Of a stretch of DNA of 64,000 nt, positions 36,500 through 45,450 are shown in pieces. The translations under genes and the position numbers were made by a program. How positions within the stretch are numbered: position 1 is the stretch's first letter; each line of letters opens with the position of its first letter. The notes beneath the pieces are model-generated. The model was not told the origin of the DNA. It did not search any database and saw only the letters and a list, made by a program, of their open reading frames with translations. The DNA is from JAUWGC01 sp963753055 (GTDB lineage Bacteria; Bacteroidota; Bacteroidia; Bacteroidales; B18-G4), in NCBI GenBank assembly GCA_963753055.1, contig CAVWAP010000002.1:186001-250000 (forward strand), in the 5' to 3' direction.

Positions 36500-39009
36500 A
36501 TGAAAAACGGCTTCTGCAAGGCCCAAATCTTTTTTATTTTCTTCATATATCTTGACCATCATCTCAAGGGCCCAGCAACCGGGCTTGAATTACATTTGTC
36601 CCTGTCCCTGGGTCGAAATACCTTAACCCGGAGCAGAACATCATTCTGAAAACTTTGTCATCATTTGACCCGGGTGTGATAGAGAATGCTAATGCTTATT
36701 TACAGGGATCTAAAAGTGGAATTAATCAGTTTGATTTTTTATTAAGCGGAGATCAGCAAACATTAATTATACAGCCCAGGGAAAAATTTAGTCTTGATGA
36801 AAAAGTTACTGTACGTGTCACGGGACTGAGAACGATTGACAGTAAACCTATTCCTGATTTAGAGTTTGTCTTTTATACCAAAGAGAAAGAGCTTGGTGGG
36901 GTACCTTCTTTCGACGAAGGGGAGATGGGATTTCCTGAGCGGGGAGGCGAAAAACCATATGATAAACTTCCTGATAATAGTTGGTGGCTGGATAACAATC
37001 TGCCACCTGATTTTCCAGGACCGATAACATCAACATCAGGATATGTTGACAATAGGTATACTTTCACCAATCTTGATGCAAGGATGCTCGGAGCATCTTT
37101 CAGTAATTACTCTGTCATTTTAGATAATTTTGGCACCCCAATTTATTATCAGAAAACAGCAAATCGTAATTACTTTAACTTTCATGTAATGCCCAACGGT
37201 TTGTTGGCATGGTGCAAGAACTATGCTACAAATTCTTCCAATGAAAAGTATTATATAGCCGACAGCTCATATGTTATTATTGATTCTGTAAGGACTGGAA
37301 ATGGTTATGATTTAGATTCCCATGATATGCTCTGGATGAGTAACGGGCATTATCTTGTCATGTCATATGACCCACAGCCGGTTAACATGAGCCTTATTGT
37401 TCCGGGAGGAAATCCGGATGCTATTGTGACAGGACTGATCATCCAGGAGGTAGATAATGATGAAAATGTTTACTGGCAATGGCGTAGTTGGGACCATTTC
37501 GAAATTACAGATGCAACATCTGATATCAGTCTGACAGCATCAAGCATAGATTATTGTCATGGCAATGCATTCGAATTTGATGATGATGGTCATCTCCTGC
37601 TCTCAAGCCGTAATATGGATGAAATTACCAAGATTGATTACAATACCGGTGAAGTTATCTGGCGATTTGGGAAAAATGCTTCAAATAATCAATTTGATAT
37701 CATTAGTGACCCCATAGGTTTCACACATCAGCATGATATCCGGAAAATGCCGAATGGCCACTACACCCTTTATGATAATGGGAATTTACATCAGTCGCAA
37801 TTTTCAAGGCCGATGGAATATGATATCAATGAAACCGACTTGATCGCAACCCTGATTTGGAATTATACGCATGAGCCCCTCATATATGCCCCGGTAACAG
37901 GTAGCTACAGGATGCTCGAAAATGAAAAGAAGATTATAGGGTGGGGTGGCACCGACATGGAGAACCTGATTACGGAATTAAATCCGGATAATTCAGTGTC
38001 CATGGAATTATTTGTACCAGGTAGTGTAACAAGCTACCGGTCCCTGAAATATGGCTGGGAAACGAATAAGTTCTCAACCATCAAAGAATTATCATTTGGA
38101 AACTTTGCAGGGCATGATGATCCCAAAGAGCTATATCTGTTTATTAATAATAAATCAGGAAGCATCATTCATATTACAAGTACGTACAATCATCTTTCAG
38201 CATATGAGATTACGACCCAATTACCATTGGGTGTTTTTCCCAATACCAGTGCCATGATCACGATCGCTTTTGATCCTTTGGAACCCGGGGAATATAATGA
38301 CCTGCTAACGCTGAACTACGATAATGCTGATAATTCCCGCCGGATCGCCCGCCAGCTTACACTGAATGGTTTCTGGGAAGATGAAGCCCCGTCAGTTTTC
38401 TTTAGCCCAGCAAATGGAATTGTGAATGTTGATCCTGCCACTGATATTCAAGTCATGTTTACCGAGCCTGTGCGTCATGAAGGTGGTGATGAGATCCTGG
38501 ATGAGGACATTCCAGATATCTTTATTTTAAGGGAGAACGATAGGGAAGGCCTGGATGTGACATTTTCAGGATCCATAAGTGATGATAAGATGACCATCAC
38601 CCTTTATCCTACATCTGTATTGAAGGAAGAGCAACTGTATTATGTTGAGCTCCTGGCCGATACTGTGGAAGACTATGAAGGTAATGTGATTATATATGCT
38701 GAAGGAAGCTTTTTTGAGACGGGGTTGGCGATTGGGATTACAGAAATGCCTATGCAAGAGGTAAGTGTTTACCCAAATCCCTGCTCAAGCGCTGCACGCT
38801 TGAGATTAACGAATAACGAACAACGATTAACGATATGTGATTTATATTCGATTTCGGGTGTGAGGATTCGGAGATTGGTGGAAGAAGTTCAAATGCCTGG
38901 TGAACATGAGATAGAAATTGATATGAGTGATGTGCCGGTAGGGGTTTATTTCCTGAGGATGCAGGCCGGGGATGAGGTGGTGGTGCGGAAGGTTGTGAAG
39001 ATAAAGTAA
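36500..39009 (+). pseudogene. Arylsulfotransferase-like T9SS protein, two N-terminal frameshifts
   Basis: The largest continuous frame (36592-39009) encodes an arylsulfotransferase (ASST)-like beta-propeller (HVMPNGLLAW, HDMLWMSNGHYLVMS, HGNAFEFDDDGHLLLSSR, IWRFG, THQHDIRKMPNG), an Ig-like domain (about 110 residues before the end) and a type A T9SS sorting domain ending in VYFLRMQAGDEVVV. Its apparent first codon is TTG at 36655, but the frame reads sensibly back to 36592 (TFVPVPGSKYLNPEQNII). A secretion signal lies in another frame from ATG 36500 (MKNGFCKAQIFFIFFIYL) and a cleavage-like segment in the third (TIISRAQQPGLNYI). Two 1-base changes, near 36550 and 36590, would join all three. 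This may be sequence error or a recent lesion. The sulfated substrate is unknown. Confidence 0.75.
38784..38833. repeat. Hairpin and taacgaataacga word inside the sorting domain
   Basis: CTCAAGCG and CGCTTGAG pair across ctgca (38784-38804). They are followed by attaacgaataacgaac words to 38833. The element lies in frame within the T9SS sorting domain and encodes SSAARLRLTNNEQRLTI. Related attcgttaatctgat words lie outside genes at 52292-52309. Confidence 0.55.
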
Positions 39010-39017
39010 TTCTATTC

Positions 39018-39113
39018 GATGTTCCATGTTCAATGTTCAATGTACCATGTGCCATGTACCATTTGAATATACTTGGAACGTGGAACGTGGAACATTGAAC
39101 ATGGTAAATTATT
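39018..39113. repeat. Inverted counterpart of the 36343-36437 words
   Basis: gttccatgttcaatgttcaatgt, ccatgtgccatgtacc and cttggaacgtggaacgtggaac appear in the reverse sense of the words before the arylsulfotransferase-like gene. The two arrays thus flank the gene as inverted repeats. Confidence 0.65.
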
Positions 39114-40242
39114 AAAATGAAACCCCCACCCGTACATCAAAAAACTCCGCAATATGACCATTTGCCATAAGGCTGAGGCCTGCGAAGGCTATCTTAAAGA
39201 CCTGTACACGGACAATATAACGCTGGTACAGCATGGATGATTCCCTGTCAGGGCTATACACATATACACCCAGGTTAAAAGAAAGAACCAGTTTGCCAAG
39301 AAGGTAATCGTAACCTGTATAAATTGATACTTTATTGGCGGCACGGTAACTGATAGCTGGATGAATTTGGCTCCGTGCAAGCTCACCACCATCATGAATA
39401 TATTCCATACCCATTGGTAAAGCCGATACCCGTCCGAATTGCCAGGCAAACTGCCCATAAAGGCCAAAGACATAATACAGGTTTTCATCATCTGTGATTC
39501 CGCGGAATCCAAGGAAAGTACCGATATCCTTTCTCCATTTTCGTTTAAAAAGACGAGTTTCTTTTTTACCAGTTTTGATTTTCTTAAAACTGGATTTTTT
39601 GAAGGAATAATCTACTCCGGCACTAAAACCCGGATAATTCAAACCTTTATTTGGCAACTTCACACCTCCGTTTGAAATATGGTTGTAGTTGGCAGCCAGG
39701 ATCAGTTTTACATGGTCGCTGACCTGGAAATTAGCTGTAAAGTTTATTAGAGCGGCAAAAGCAAAATAAGTGCTGTAAGCCAGGTTTAATGGATTATCAT
39801 CAGGGTCATACGGCATACTCTGGTAATTCAGGCCAAGGCCTGCTCTCAACGAAAAACTGACACGATTATGGGCATTAAGGAAAGGCTCTGCAAAGACTAA
39901 CAATGTCATGCCATGTCCCAGAATTTCTGAATTACGGTAATCCCAGTAATAAAAGGATAAACCAAGTTTTGGATAGCAATTACAATAATCCCTTGCATTT
40001 TTACTTTTATAATGCCATGCAGCATCAAGCTGCAAACCCATAGGGTTGGTTTGTATCTCCTTTGGCAATGCTTTGGAATGGCGAAAGACCACACCGTAGT
40101 TATAGCGAGCCCCCAGGATAAAGTATCGTTTTATGCTGTCGTTTCCCTGCTGAGCCTGTAAGGAAAACAGGATGAGGCAAAACAAGATAAGTAACTGGTA
40201 TCTGGAGGCTGGAATCATTTGTATAAAAATAATACTATTCAT
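39112..40242 (-). CDS. PagL-like lipid A deacylase (acyloxyacyl hydrolase family)
   Basis: A 376-residue predicted outer-membrane barrel with a signal peptide. The active-site pair of lipid A 3-O-deacylases is suggested by NYNHISNGGVKLPN (His and Ser two residues apart). Flanking strands (KLILAANYNH, YPGFSAGVDYSF) fit the family. PagL-type enzymes trim the 3-O acyl chain of lipid A and so alter endotoxin and antibiotic sensitivity. This one is about twice the size of PagL, with an extra C-terminal barrel part. Not verified by alignment. Confidence 0.75.
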   Translation of the reverse strand: MNSIIFIQMIPASRYQLLILFCLILFSLQAQQGNDSIKRYFILGARYNYGVVFRHSKALPKEIQTNPMGLQLDAAWHYKSKNARDYCNCYPKLGLSFYYWDYRNSEILGHGMTLLVFAEPFLNAHNRVSFSLRAGLGLNYQSMPYDPDDNPLNLAYSTYFAFAALINFTANFQVSDHVKLILAANYNHISNGGVKLPNKGLNYPGFSAGVDYSFKKSSFKKIKTGKKETRLFKRKWRKDIGTFLGFRGITDDENLYYVFGLYGQFAWQFGRVSALPMGMEYIHDGGELARSQIHPAISYRAANKVSIYTGYDYLLGKLVLSFNLGVYVYSPDRESSMLYQRYIVRVQVFKIAFAGLSLMANGHIAEFFDVRVGVSF

Positions 40243-40258
40243 GTTCCAGGTAAACTAA

Positions 40259-40312
40259 AATGGCACATGGCACATGGCACATGGTACATTGAACATTGAA
40301 CATGGAACATGA
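40259..40312. repeat. Word arrays: ggcacatgg, acattgaac
   Basis: Three tandem cacatgg words and two acattga words in the spacer between the divergent PagL-like and MORN-like genes, in the same orientation as 36397-36437. Confidence 0.65.
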
Positions 40313-40332
40313 TAATTGATTACCTTTAGCAT

Positions 40333-41295
40333 ATGCGTGCTTGTAAAATCTTTATTACCATAATACTGATATTTGTTTCTGCTTATATCATTGCGCAAAC
40401 ACCCGCTGCTTATATTACACGTGAACTAAATGATTATGCTTCCTATGAACAGAGGGGAGGCATTAGGGCGGAAGGTGATTCTATTGATGGACAGCCGCAT
40501 GGTAAATGGACTTATTATTTGATAAGCAATGATTACTTCAAGTACTATGAAGGTGAATATGATCAAGGGAAAAGAGTGGGCGCATGGAAGAATTTCTCGG
40601 TTGACCCTCCTGAAGGATATGTGAAAAACGATGAGCTGGTCAGGTCAACTGAAATCTGGCAGGATGGCAGAATGATTAAGTGGAAAGGTGGACAGAATAA
40701 CGTTGAGCTGGTATCTGTTACCGGACTTAGTGTGGAACAAGCAGAAGAAATCAGAAGATTGGATGAAGCCATTGAGATGCTTTTTAGAAAGACCTATGGA
40801 CAAACGGTGACTTATATTCGGGGAGAATCACTGGAAAGTCTCCAGACGTTTATGCTGGAGAGATTCCAAAGCCTCATGCTAAGTTCAGGTACTGAAGGAT
40901 ATATAAAATACTGGAATTTAAACAAACAGCTGGAGTTTCATGAGATATTTAATGAAGGTGTGATAGCAGAGGCCACCTATTATGACTACCAGGATGGAAA
41001 ATGTATTTCACAGTCGCAATACGCTAATGACATCCTGCAGGAAAAATGCCTCTTTATCATGGGAGAGCCAACAGATGTGGATATTTACCTCTATTATCCG
41101 GAAGGAGGCCTGAGACAAATAAAGTCATACAGGGGCGACTCCATACGGGCAGGCAGATGGATGAGCTATTATGAAAATGGTAAAAAGAAATGCATAGGCA
41201 CCTATGCCAATGGCAAGAAGCATGGGAAGTGGACCCTGTGGGATCAGGAGGGGAATAAGACAATGCTTAAATACAATAATGGGGAGATGGAATAG
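40333..41295 (+). CDS. MORN-like / YwqK-type repeat protein, exported
   Basis: A 320-residue protein with a signal peptide in the first 22 residues. Repeats of the form G(K/A)W..YY.NGK are seen at about 55-90 (HGKWTYYLISNDYFKYYEGE, GKRVGAWKNF) and near the end (AGRWMSYYENGKKKCIG, GKKHGKWTLW). Such proteins are often annotated as YwqK-family antitoxins, but the relatives here are exported and the role is unknown. A TACCTTTA -7-like box at 40321-40328 precedes it. Confidence 0.7.
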   Translation: MRACKIFITIILIFVSAYIIAQTPAAYITRELNDYASYEQRGGIRAEGDSIDGQPHGKWTYYLISNDYFKYYEGEYDQGKRVGAWKNFSVDPPEGYVKNDELVRSTEIWQDGRMIKWKGGQNNVELVSVTGLSVEQAEEIRRLDEAIEMLFRKTYGQTVTYIRGESLESLQTFMLERFQSLMLSSGTEGYIKYWNLNKQLEFHEIFNEGVIAEATYYDYQDGKCISQSQYANDILQEKCLFIMGEPTDVDIYLYYPEGGLRQIKSYRGDSIRAGRWMSYYENGKKKCIGTYANGKKHGKWTLWDQEGNKTMLKYNNGEME

Positions 41296-41306
41296 TGATA
41301 CCAGTT

Positions 41307-41362
41307 CAGTTGACAGTTGACAGTTGACAATTCTGATCACTGATCAGTGATCACTGATCAAG
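41307..41362. repeat. cagttgacag and gatcactgatcagtgatc words
   Basis: Palindromic words built from GATCACTGATC and GTTGACA fill the convergent spacer between the MORN-like gene and the histidine kinase, reaching into the kinase's last codons. Kindred words lie at 46196-46262, 48945-48976 and 58858-58888. Confidence 0.65.
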
Positions 41363-43428
41363 GGTATTTGCATGGCAAATACCGTTCCTTTACCAGCTCC
41401 GGAATCAATCGAAACAGTCCCGTCCAGGAACTTCACACGTGAAAAGATACTTTGCAGTCCGATAGACTTTTGCGCCAGCATTTTATCTACATCGAAGCCT
41501 TTGCCATCATCTGAAAAATGAATATCCAGTTTTGCTGGCATTACATTAATCTTAAGCCGGATCTTCTTTGCATTAGCGTGTTTGAGTGTATTGTTGACCA
41601 GTTCCTGGACAATGCGGTAGATCATGATCTCCTTGTTTTCGGGCAGGCGCTCACGCGCACCCTTGATCTCACATAGTGCATCCATTCCTTCGGTATCTTC
41701 CAGCTTTTCAAACAGGTCCTCCAGTGCTTCGCACAGACCAAGCTTGGTGAGTAATCCCGGCATCATATTATGTGAGATCTTACGCACATCGCTGGTGGCC
41801 TGCTCCAGGAATTGGGTTGCCTTTTCTATAAGTGGCTTGTTGGCCGGCGTTGGGTCTTTAATAGAGGTGAATTGCAGCTTGGTAGCAGAGAGCAACACAC
41901 CCAGTCCATCATGCAGCTCTGTGGCGATGCGCTTGCGTTCCTCTTCCTGTCCCTCGACCAGGAAGCGTGCTGCAAGGAGCTTCTTTTCTTCTTCCAGCTG
42001 CCTGATTTTTTGTTCAGAGATGATTCTGTTCTTGCGGGCGGTCAGGCGAATAACTATTATTAGGAATATGCTTAATGCAATGATACCTAAGCCCGTAAAG
42101 AAGTATATGTTTCGCTGAGTCGTCTTCCTAAGTATCTCATTTTTCTGAACCAAAAGTTTGGCCTGGTCTGCTTCTCTTTCGTATTGAAAGCGAAGATCAG
42201 CAACCACCCTTTCTTTGTTTAGATCATAAATATCATATTTTACTGTATCATATTGATAATAGTATTCCAGGGCTTTTTTATAATCACCTACCTGGTAATA
42301 AGTATTGGAAATATGCAGAAGTAGTTTCTTAAGATTTTCTTTATCTCTCGTTTCTAGTGCAAGTTGCTTGCATGAATCAAACAAGACTAATGCCTGATTA
42401 TGTTTTCCCTGTTCTGCCAGTATAGAAGCTTTGTTTTGTAAGGCAATGATAATTCCCCTTGTATAATTTTGAGCTTTGTAATAGGAAAGGGCCATGTCAT
42501 AATTCTCTATAGCCAGATCATATAATCCATTTTGTTGGAATACAATCCCGTAATTAACATAAAGATCATTTATGCCCCTTTGATCTTTGATCTCCCTGTA
42601 TAACTCCTCTGCCTTCTTATAATAATATATAACTGTGTCCAATTCTTGTTCTGCACTTGCCACATTACCCAGTTTAGTATAAATAATGGCCAATGATTTA
42701 TCATGCCCGGATGACCTTGCATGGACTGCACTTTTATGAAGGTATCTTTTAGCATTATCAGATTGCCCCATTCTCAGATACGTTTCACCCAGGTTTGAAT
42801 AAACCAACGAAAGGTATCTTGTGCGTCCACTTTTTTCGGAAAGGGTTATGGTCTTTTGAAGGTATAGAGCAGATGAATCATACTCTGCCAGTTCCTGGAA
42901 AATGATACCAAAACTGTTATAAATGCTAATTAATGCTGCTGTATCAAGGTTTCTTAAAAATATTTTCAGGGCCTTTCTGTAATAGCTTAAGGATGATTCC
43001 ATTTTCCCCTGGCTTCGTAGCAGTTTACCATACTGGGAATAACCTTTAGCCATCATGATACTATCCTGTTTCAAAATATCTAATGCTAGATAGTTGGTAA
43101 TGATCTGCATCGCAGTATCATAATCACCTCTTGCTTTATAAAGTATGCATTTCCAGTATAAAGCCTTGGCCTGCCCTTCCTCATATTTCAGATTATTTGA
43201 AAGATCATATGCCTGTTGGCAAAACAACATCGCGCTATCCGGATCTGCCAAATAATATTCTCTTGTAAGAAAGAGCAGGTTATTAACTTTTTCAACGCTA
43301 TTTTTTTCTTTAGATATAATTTTAAGAACGCTGTCAACATCAGACGATGCAGAACTAGTCTTAATATCCAATCCTGAAATTGCCAGGATGAATAAAGAAA
43401 TAAACAGCCACTGTGTTGTAATTTTCAT
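41344..43428 (-). CDS. TPR-sensor histidine kinase (HisKA_3 type)
   Basis: A 694-residue membrane kinase. A signal-like segment leads into about 380 residues of tetratricopeptide repeats facing the periplasm. One membrane helix follows (about 434-456, ITALS-like stretch IYFFTGLGIIALSIFLIIVI) and then a coiled coil. The phosphoacceptor His is in IATELHDGLGVLL (about 503). The GHKL ATPase region has QELVNNTLKHA and HFSDDGKGFD. It belongs to the NarX/LiaS-like class whose partners are LuxR-type regulators; the likely partner is at 45449-46087. The gene at 43436 ends 7 bases upstream. Confidence 0.9.
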   Translation of the reverse strand: MKITTQWLFISLFILAISGLDIKTSSASSDVDSVLKIISKEKNSVEKVNNLLFLTREYYLADPDSAMLFCQQAYDLSNNLKYEEGQAKALYWKCILYKARGDYDTAMQIITNYLALDILKQDSIMMAKGYSQYGKLLRSQGKMESSLSYYRKALKIFLRNLDTAALISIYNSFGIIFQELAEYDSSALYLQKTITLSEKSGRTRYLSLVYSNLGETYLRMGQSDNAKRYLHKSAVHARSSGHDKSLAIIYTKLGNVASAEQELDTVIYYYKKAEELYREIKDQRGINDLYVNYGIVFQQNGLYDLAIENYDMALSYYKAQNYTRGIIIALQNKASILAEQGKHNQALVLFDSCKQLALETRDKENLKKLLLHISNTYYQVGDYKKALEYYYQYDTVKYDIYDLNKERVVADLRFQYEREADQAKLLVQKNEILRKTTQRNIYFFTGLGIIALSIFLIIVIRLTARKNRIISEQKIRQLEEEKKLLAARFLVEGQEEERKRIATELHDGLGVLLSATKLQFTSIKDPTPANKPLIEKATQFLEQATSDVRKISHNMMPGLLTKLGLCEALEDLFEKLEDTEGMDALCEIKGARERLPENKEIMIYRIVQELVNNTLKHANAKKIRLKINVMPAKLDIHFSDDGKGFDVDKMLAQKSIGLQSIFSRVKFLDGTVSIDSGAGKGTVFAMQIPLISDH

Positions 43429-43435
43429 TAGACAA

Positions 43436-43771
43436 TTACTCTTCAGGAATTTCCTGGGATTGTGAAATGGTAGTTACTTCCCCTTTTTTGCTGCCGCCTT
43501 CGTAAACCATTGCAGTTACTGTATAGTTAGGTTGTTTTGGTCCTTTGAAGGATAGAATTTCCACATTTTTATGTATCTCGGCCCCAGGTTCTTCTGGTGT
43601 GCCTTTGATATTTAAAACAATTATTGCTCCTGTACTGCCTATATAATATTTTTCTATTGGACCGATATATTCACCAAATGGTAAATAGACTTTAACAACT
43701 GATTTTACCGGTGTATTTCCATCGGATGGCGTGAGCACATCGATTCTTTGAATGGGTTGATACATTGACAT
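43436..43771 (-). CDS. Small soluble protein of unknown function, 111 aa
   Basis: A beta-rich, acidic 111-residue protein without signal peptide, reading YLPFGEYIGPIEKYYIG in the middle. I do not recognise it. Tight spacing to the histidine kinase (7 bases) suggests co-transcription and perhaps a role in the same pathway. Another small unknown gene lies upstream at 43858-44184. Confidence 0.65.
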   Translation of the reverse strand: MSMYQPIQRIDVLTPSDGNTPVKSVVKVYLPFGEYIGPIEKYYIGSTGAIIVLNIKGTPEEPGAEIHKNVEILSFKGPKQPNYTVTAMVYEGGSKKGEVTTISQSQEIPEE

Positions 43772-43857
43772 GACTTTAAAATTTTTGGGTTAGAAATTCG
43801 TTTAATTTTTCTCTTTTATATTAATATCTGGTCGTATATATATTTCACACTTTCGTG

Positions 43858-44184
43858 CTACATTGTTCCGTCAATTAGTTCAATATCAGAATTCTCCGAT
43901 GCATTGATCTTGATGCCCCTGGCCCATTCCGGCAGGTTCTTGATCCTGAATACCACATCTACCTCAAGTTCCACATTGGTATATTCCTGATCACTATCAT
44001 CCAGTTTGAAATCAAGTTCATAAATGCCATCAGGCGGTGCCTCATCATAATTCCTGGGGACCAGTACGGGGGCGATCAACTTTTTAATTTCAGCCACCCC
44101 TCTTGCTTTTATGGCCATCAGATCTGGTGCAGCATCGTCTTTGACAATCTGGATGTCTCTGACATATCTGATTTTATCGTTCAT
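43858..44184 (-). CDS. Small soluble protein of unknown function, 108 aa
   Basis: A 108-residue acidic protein (begins MNDKIRYVRDIQIVKDD, contains YELDFKLDDSDQEYTNV) with no signal peptide or known domain that I can see. It lies 86 bases before the 111-residue gene on the same strand and probably heads the histidine kinase transcript. Confidence 0.65.
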   Translation of the reverse strand: MNDKIRYVRDIQIVKDDAAPDLMAIKARGVAEIKKLIAPVLVPRNYDEAPPDGIYELDFKLDDSDQEYTNVELEVDVVFRIKNLPEWARGIKINASENSDIELIDGTM

Positions 44185-44284
44185 GGTCTACAATATTACA
44201 TCAGAATGCAAAGAAATCCATAGCAGAAATCCACCATAATAATTGATCAACGTTTTCTGCCATGCTTTTAAAAGCAAGTGGCCA

Positions 44285-44292
44285 TAATTTTG
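44285..44292 (+). promoter_or_regulatory. -7 box TAATTTTG before the first small secreted paralogue
   Basis: Matches TAnnTTTG. The predicted transcription start, about 44298, gives a leader of about 75 bases that contains the conserved 49-base block (44320-44368). Confidence 0.5.
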
Positions 44293-44319
44293 ATAGTGAA
44301 ATTGCAAAGAACAAAAAAC

Positions 44320-44368
44320 CAGTTCTTTCCTTAGTTAAACCGATTTTATAAATTCAAAAAGCAGGAGG
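44320..44368 (+). promoter_or_regulatory. Conserved 49-base leader block with Shine-Dalgarno, copy 1
   Basis: Identical to 45013-45061 except for one base (C/T at its tenth position). It ends in GCAGGAGG, a strong ribosome binding site that is unusual in Bacteroidota, 5 bases before the ATG at 44374. Conservation outside the gene, next to divergent spacers, suggests regulatory function. Confidence 0.65.
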
Positions 44369-44373
44369 GTATT

Positions 44374-44712
44374 ATGAAAAATCTCAAAATCTTATTGATT
44401 ACGTCCCTCGTTTCCCTGGCCATGTTAAGCTATGCTGATAACAAGCCAAAGCAGGTCAAAAAGATCACGCGGATAGCCATTGAGCAGGTTCGCACCGTTC
44501 CGGGACTGACAGGGGCCATTTATTCACAGGTAAATCCGGTATTTCTCAAAATTGAGCATCCGGGATATTACAACGCCATCGCGAATCATAATGGGAACAC
44601 CTATTATATATACGGGTCCCGCAAAGCATGGTTAAGATTCTTCAACATGAAGCCAGTACCAAAAGGAGTTATGCAAAAGGGGTTCCCAGGTGCTGCAAGG
44701 GGTAACCTTTAA
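44374..44712 (+). CDS. Small secreted protein, paralogue 1 of a tandem pair
   Basis: A 112-residue exported protein. The signal peptide ends near residue 21 (SYADNKPK). The mature part is basic and carries IEQVRTVPGLTGAIYSQVNP and NGNTYYIYGSRKAWLRFFNMKP, shared with the 103-residue protein at 45067. I know no function. A 49-base leader with a strong ribosome binding site is shared by both genes. It is followed directly by a 29-residue membrane peptide gene and then a terminator. Confidence 0.8.
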   Translation: MKNLKILLITSLVSLAMLSYADNKPKQVKKITRIAIEQVRTVPGLTGAIYSQVNPVFLKIEHPGYYNAIANHNGNTYYIYGSRKAWLRFFNMKPVPKGVMQKGFPGAARGNL

Positions 44713-44726
44713 AGCAGGAGGTCGTC

Positions 44727-44816
44727 ATGAAAGCAATAGCTAAAAAGTTCGAATTGACCATGTTTCTTGTTTATCCCTTGTGTGTTGTCGCAGTAACCAT
44801 TATATCTATAGTGTAG
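44727..44816 (+). CDS. 29-residue single-span membrane peptide
   Basis: A very short open frame, ATG 44727 to TAG 44814-44816. It starts MKAIAKKFEL, then has a membrane helix of about 16 residues (LVYPLCVVAVTIISIV). It is preceded by AGCAGGAGG 5 bases upstream, the same strong Shine-Dalgarno as on the two secreted paralogues, and followed by an intrinsic terminator. These signals favour real translation. It could be a small toxin or a membrane-protein regulator; that is inference. Confidence 0.55.
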   Translation: MKAIAKKFELTMFLVYPLCVVAVTIISIV

Positions 44817-44856
44817 CAGTGGGTAATCGATTCATGGTAGATTAATCAATGCGAGT

Positions 44857-44883
44857 AACACCCCGGAAACGGGGTGTTTTTTT
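44857..44883 (+). terminator. Intrinsic terminator
   Basis: Perfect 8-bp stem AACACCCC / GGGGTGTT around ggaaac, followed by a T-run. It ends the unit of the first secreted protein and the 29-residue peptide. Confidence 0.85.
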
Positions 44884-44977
44884 ATCATGTCTTATCCCTC
44901 CGGCCTGGAGGCATCCCTGAAAACCACTAAAAAAAAATGTAGCATAAACCAGCTATGATTCTCAATCCCACTGAGCA

Positions 44978-44985
44978 TACCTTTG
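44978..44985 (+). promoter_or_regulatory. -7 box TACCTTTG before the second small secreted paralogue
   Basis: Perfect TAnnTTTG match upstream of the second copy of the conserved leader, so the second gene has its own promoter. The first unit ends at the terminator at 44857-44883. Confidence 0.55.
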
Positions 44986-45012
44986 GTTGTAGAATTTCGA
45001 GAACATAAGCAA

Positions 45013-45061
45013 CAGTTCTTTTCTTAGTTAAACCGATTTTATAAATTCAAAAAGCAGGAGG
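45013..45061 (+). promoter_or_regulatory. Conserved 49-base leader block with Shine-Dalgarno, copy 2
   Basis: One base different from 44320-44368, ending in GCAGGAGG just before the ATG at 45067. The sequences further upstream and downstream are not alike, so this block appears selected or recently duplicated. Confidence 0.65.
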
Positions 45062-45066
45062 ACAAA

Positions 45067-45378
45067 ATGAAAAATCTAAAAGTTTTATTAATCACAGCAC
45101 TGGTTTCACTGGCAATAGTAAGTTATGCCGACAATAAACCAAAAAATGTCAAGTCTATCACCAAGATCTCAATCGAGCAGGTTTTTACAGTTCCGGGACT
45201 GGCAGCTGCCGTCTTTTCACAGGTAAATTCCAGTTTCCTTAAGTATGAAAAACAGCAAACATATCATGCCGTCGTAAGATTGCACGGAAGGACCTATTAT
45301 GTTTCCGGATCACGTACAGCGTGGTTTACATTTTTCAATATGAAGCCGGTAAAGGCACAAGCGATCTGGTGGGATTAG
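45067..45378 (+). CDS. Small secreted protein, paralogue 2 of a tandem pair
   Basis: A 103-residue paralogue of the 44374 gene product, with the same signal peptide style and matching IEQVFTVPGLAAAVFSQVN and TYYVSGSRTAWFTFFNMKP segments. The alternating aromatic pattern and size suggest a small beta protein. Its transcript has a separate promoter and a separate terminator (45421-45450). It lies next to the LuxR-type regulator gene (45449-46087) on the opposite strand. Confidence 0.8.
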   Translation: MKNLKVLLITALVSLAIVSYADNKPKNVKSITKISIEQVFTVPGLAAAVFSQVNSSFLKYEKQQTYHAVVRLHGRTYYVSGSRTAWFTFFNMKPVKAQAIWWD

Positions 45379-45420
45379 CACCTAAAGCCGAAAATAGCAA
45401 TGCCTTAATCAAATTGCGAG

Positions 45421-45450
45421 AGCCCGCCGAATGGCGGGCTTTTTGTTTTT
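45421..45450 (+). terminator. Intrinsic terminator
   Basis: Perfect 8-bp stem AGCCCGCC / GGCGGGCT around gaat, then a T-run. It serves the second secreted paralogue and may also act on the convergent response-regulator transcript. Confidence 0.85.

Noticed and set aside
36428..36649. A separate 73-residue gene before the arylsulfotransferase-like frame
   Set aside because: Its middle supplies the signal peptide of the main gene in a shifted frame, and its tail is out-of-frame reading of that gene.
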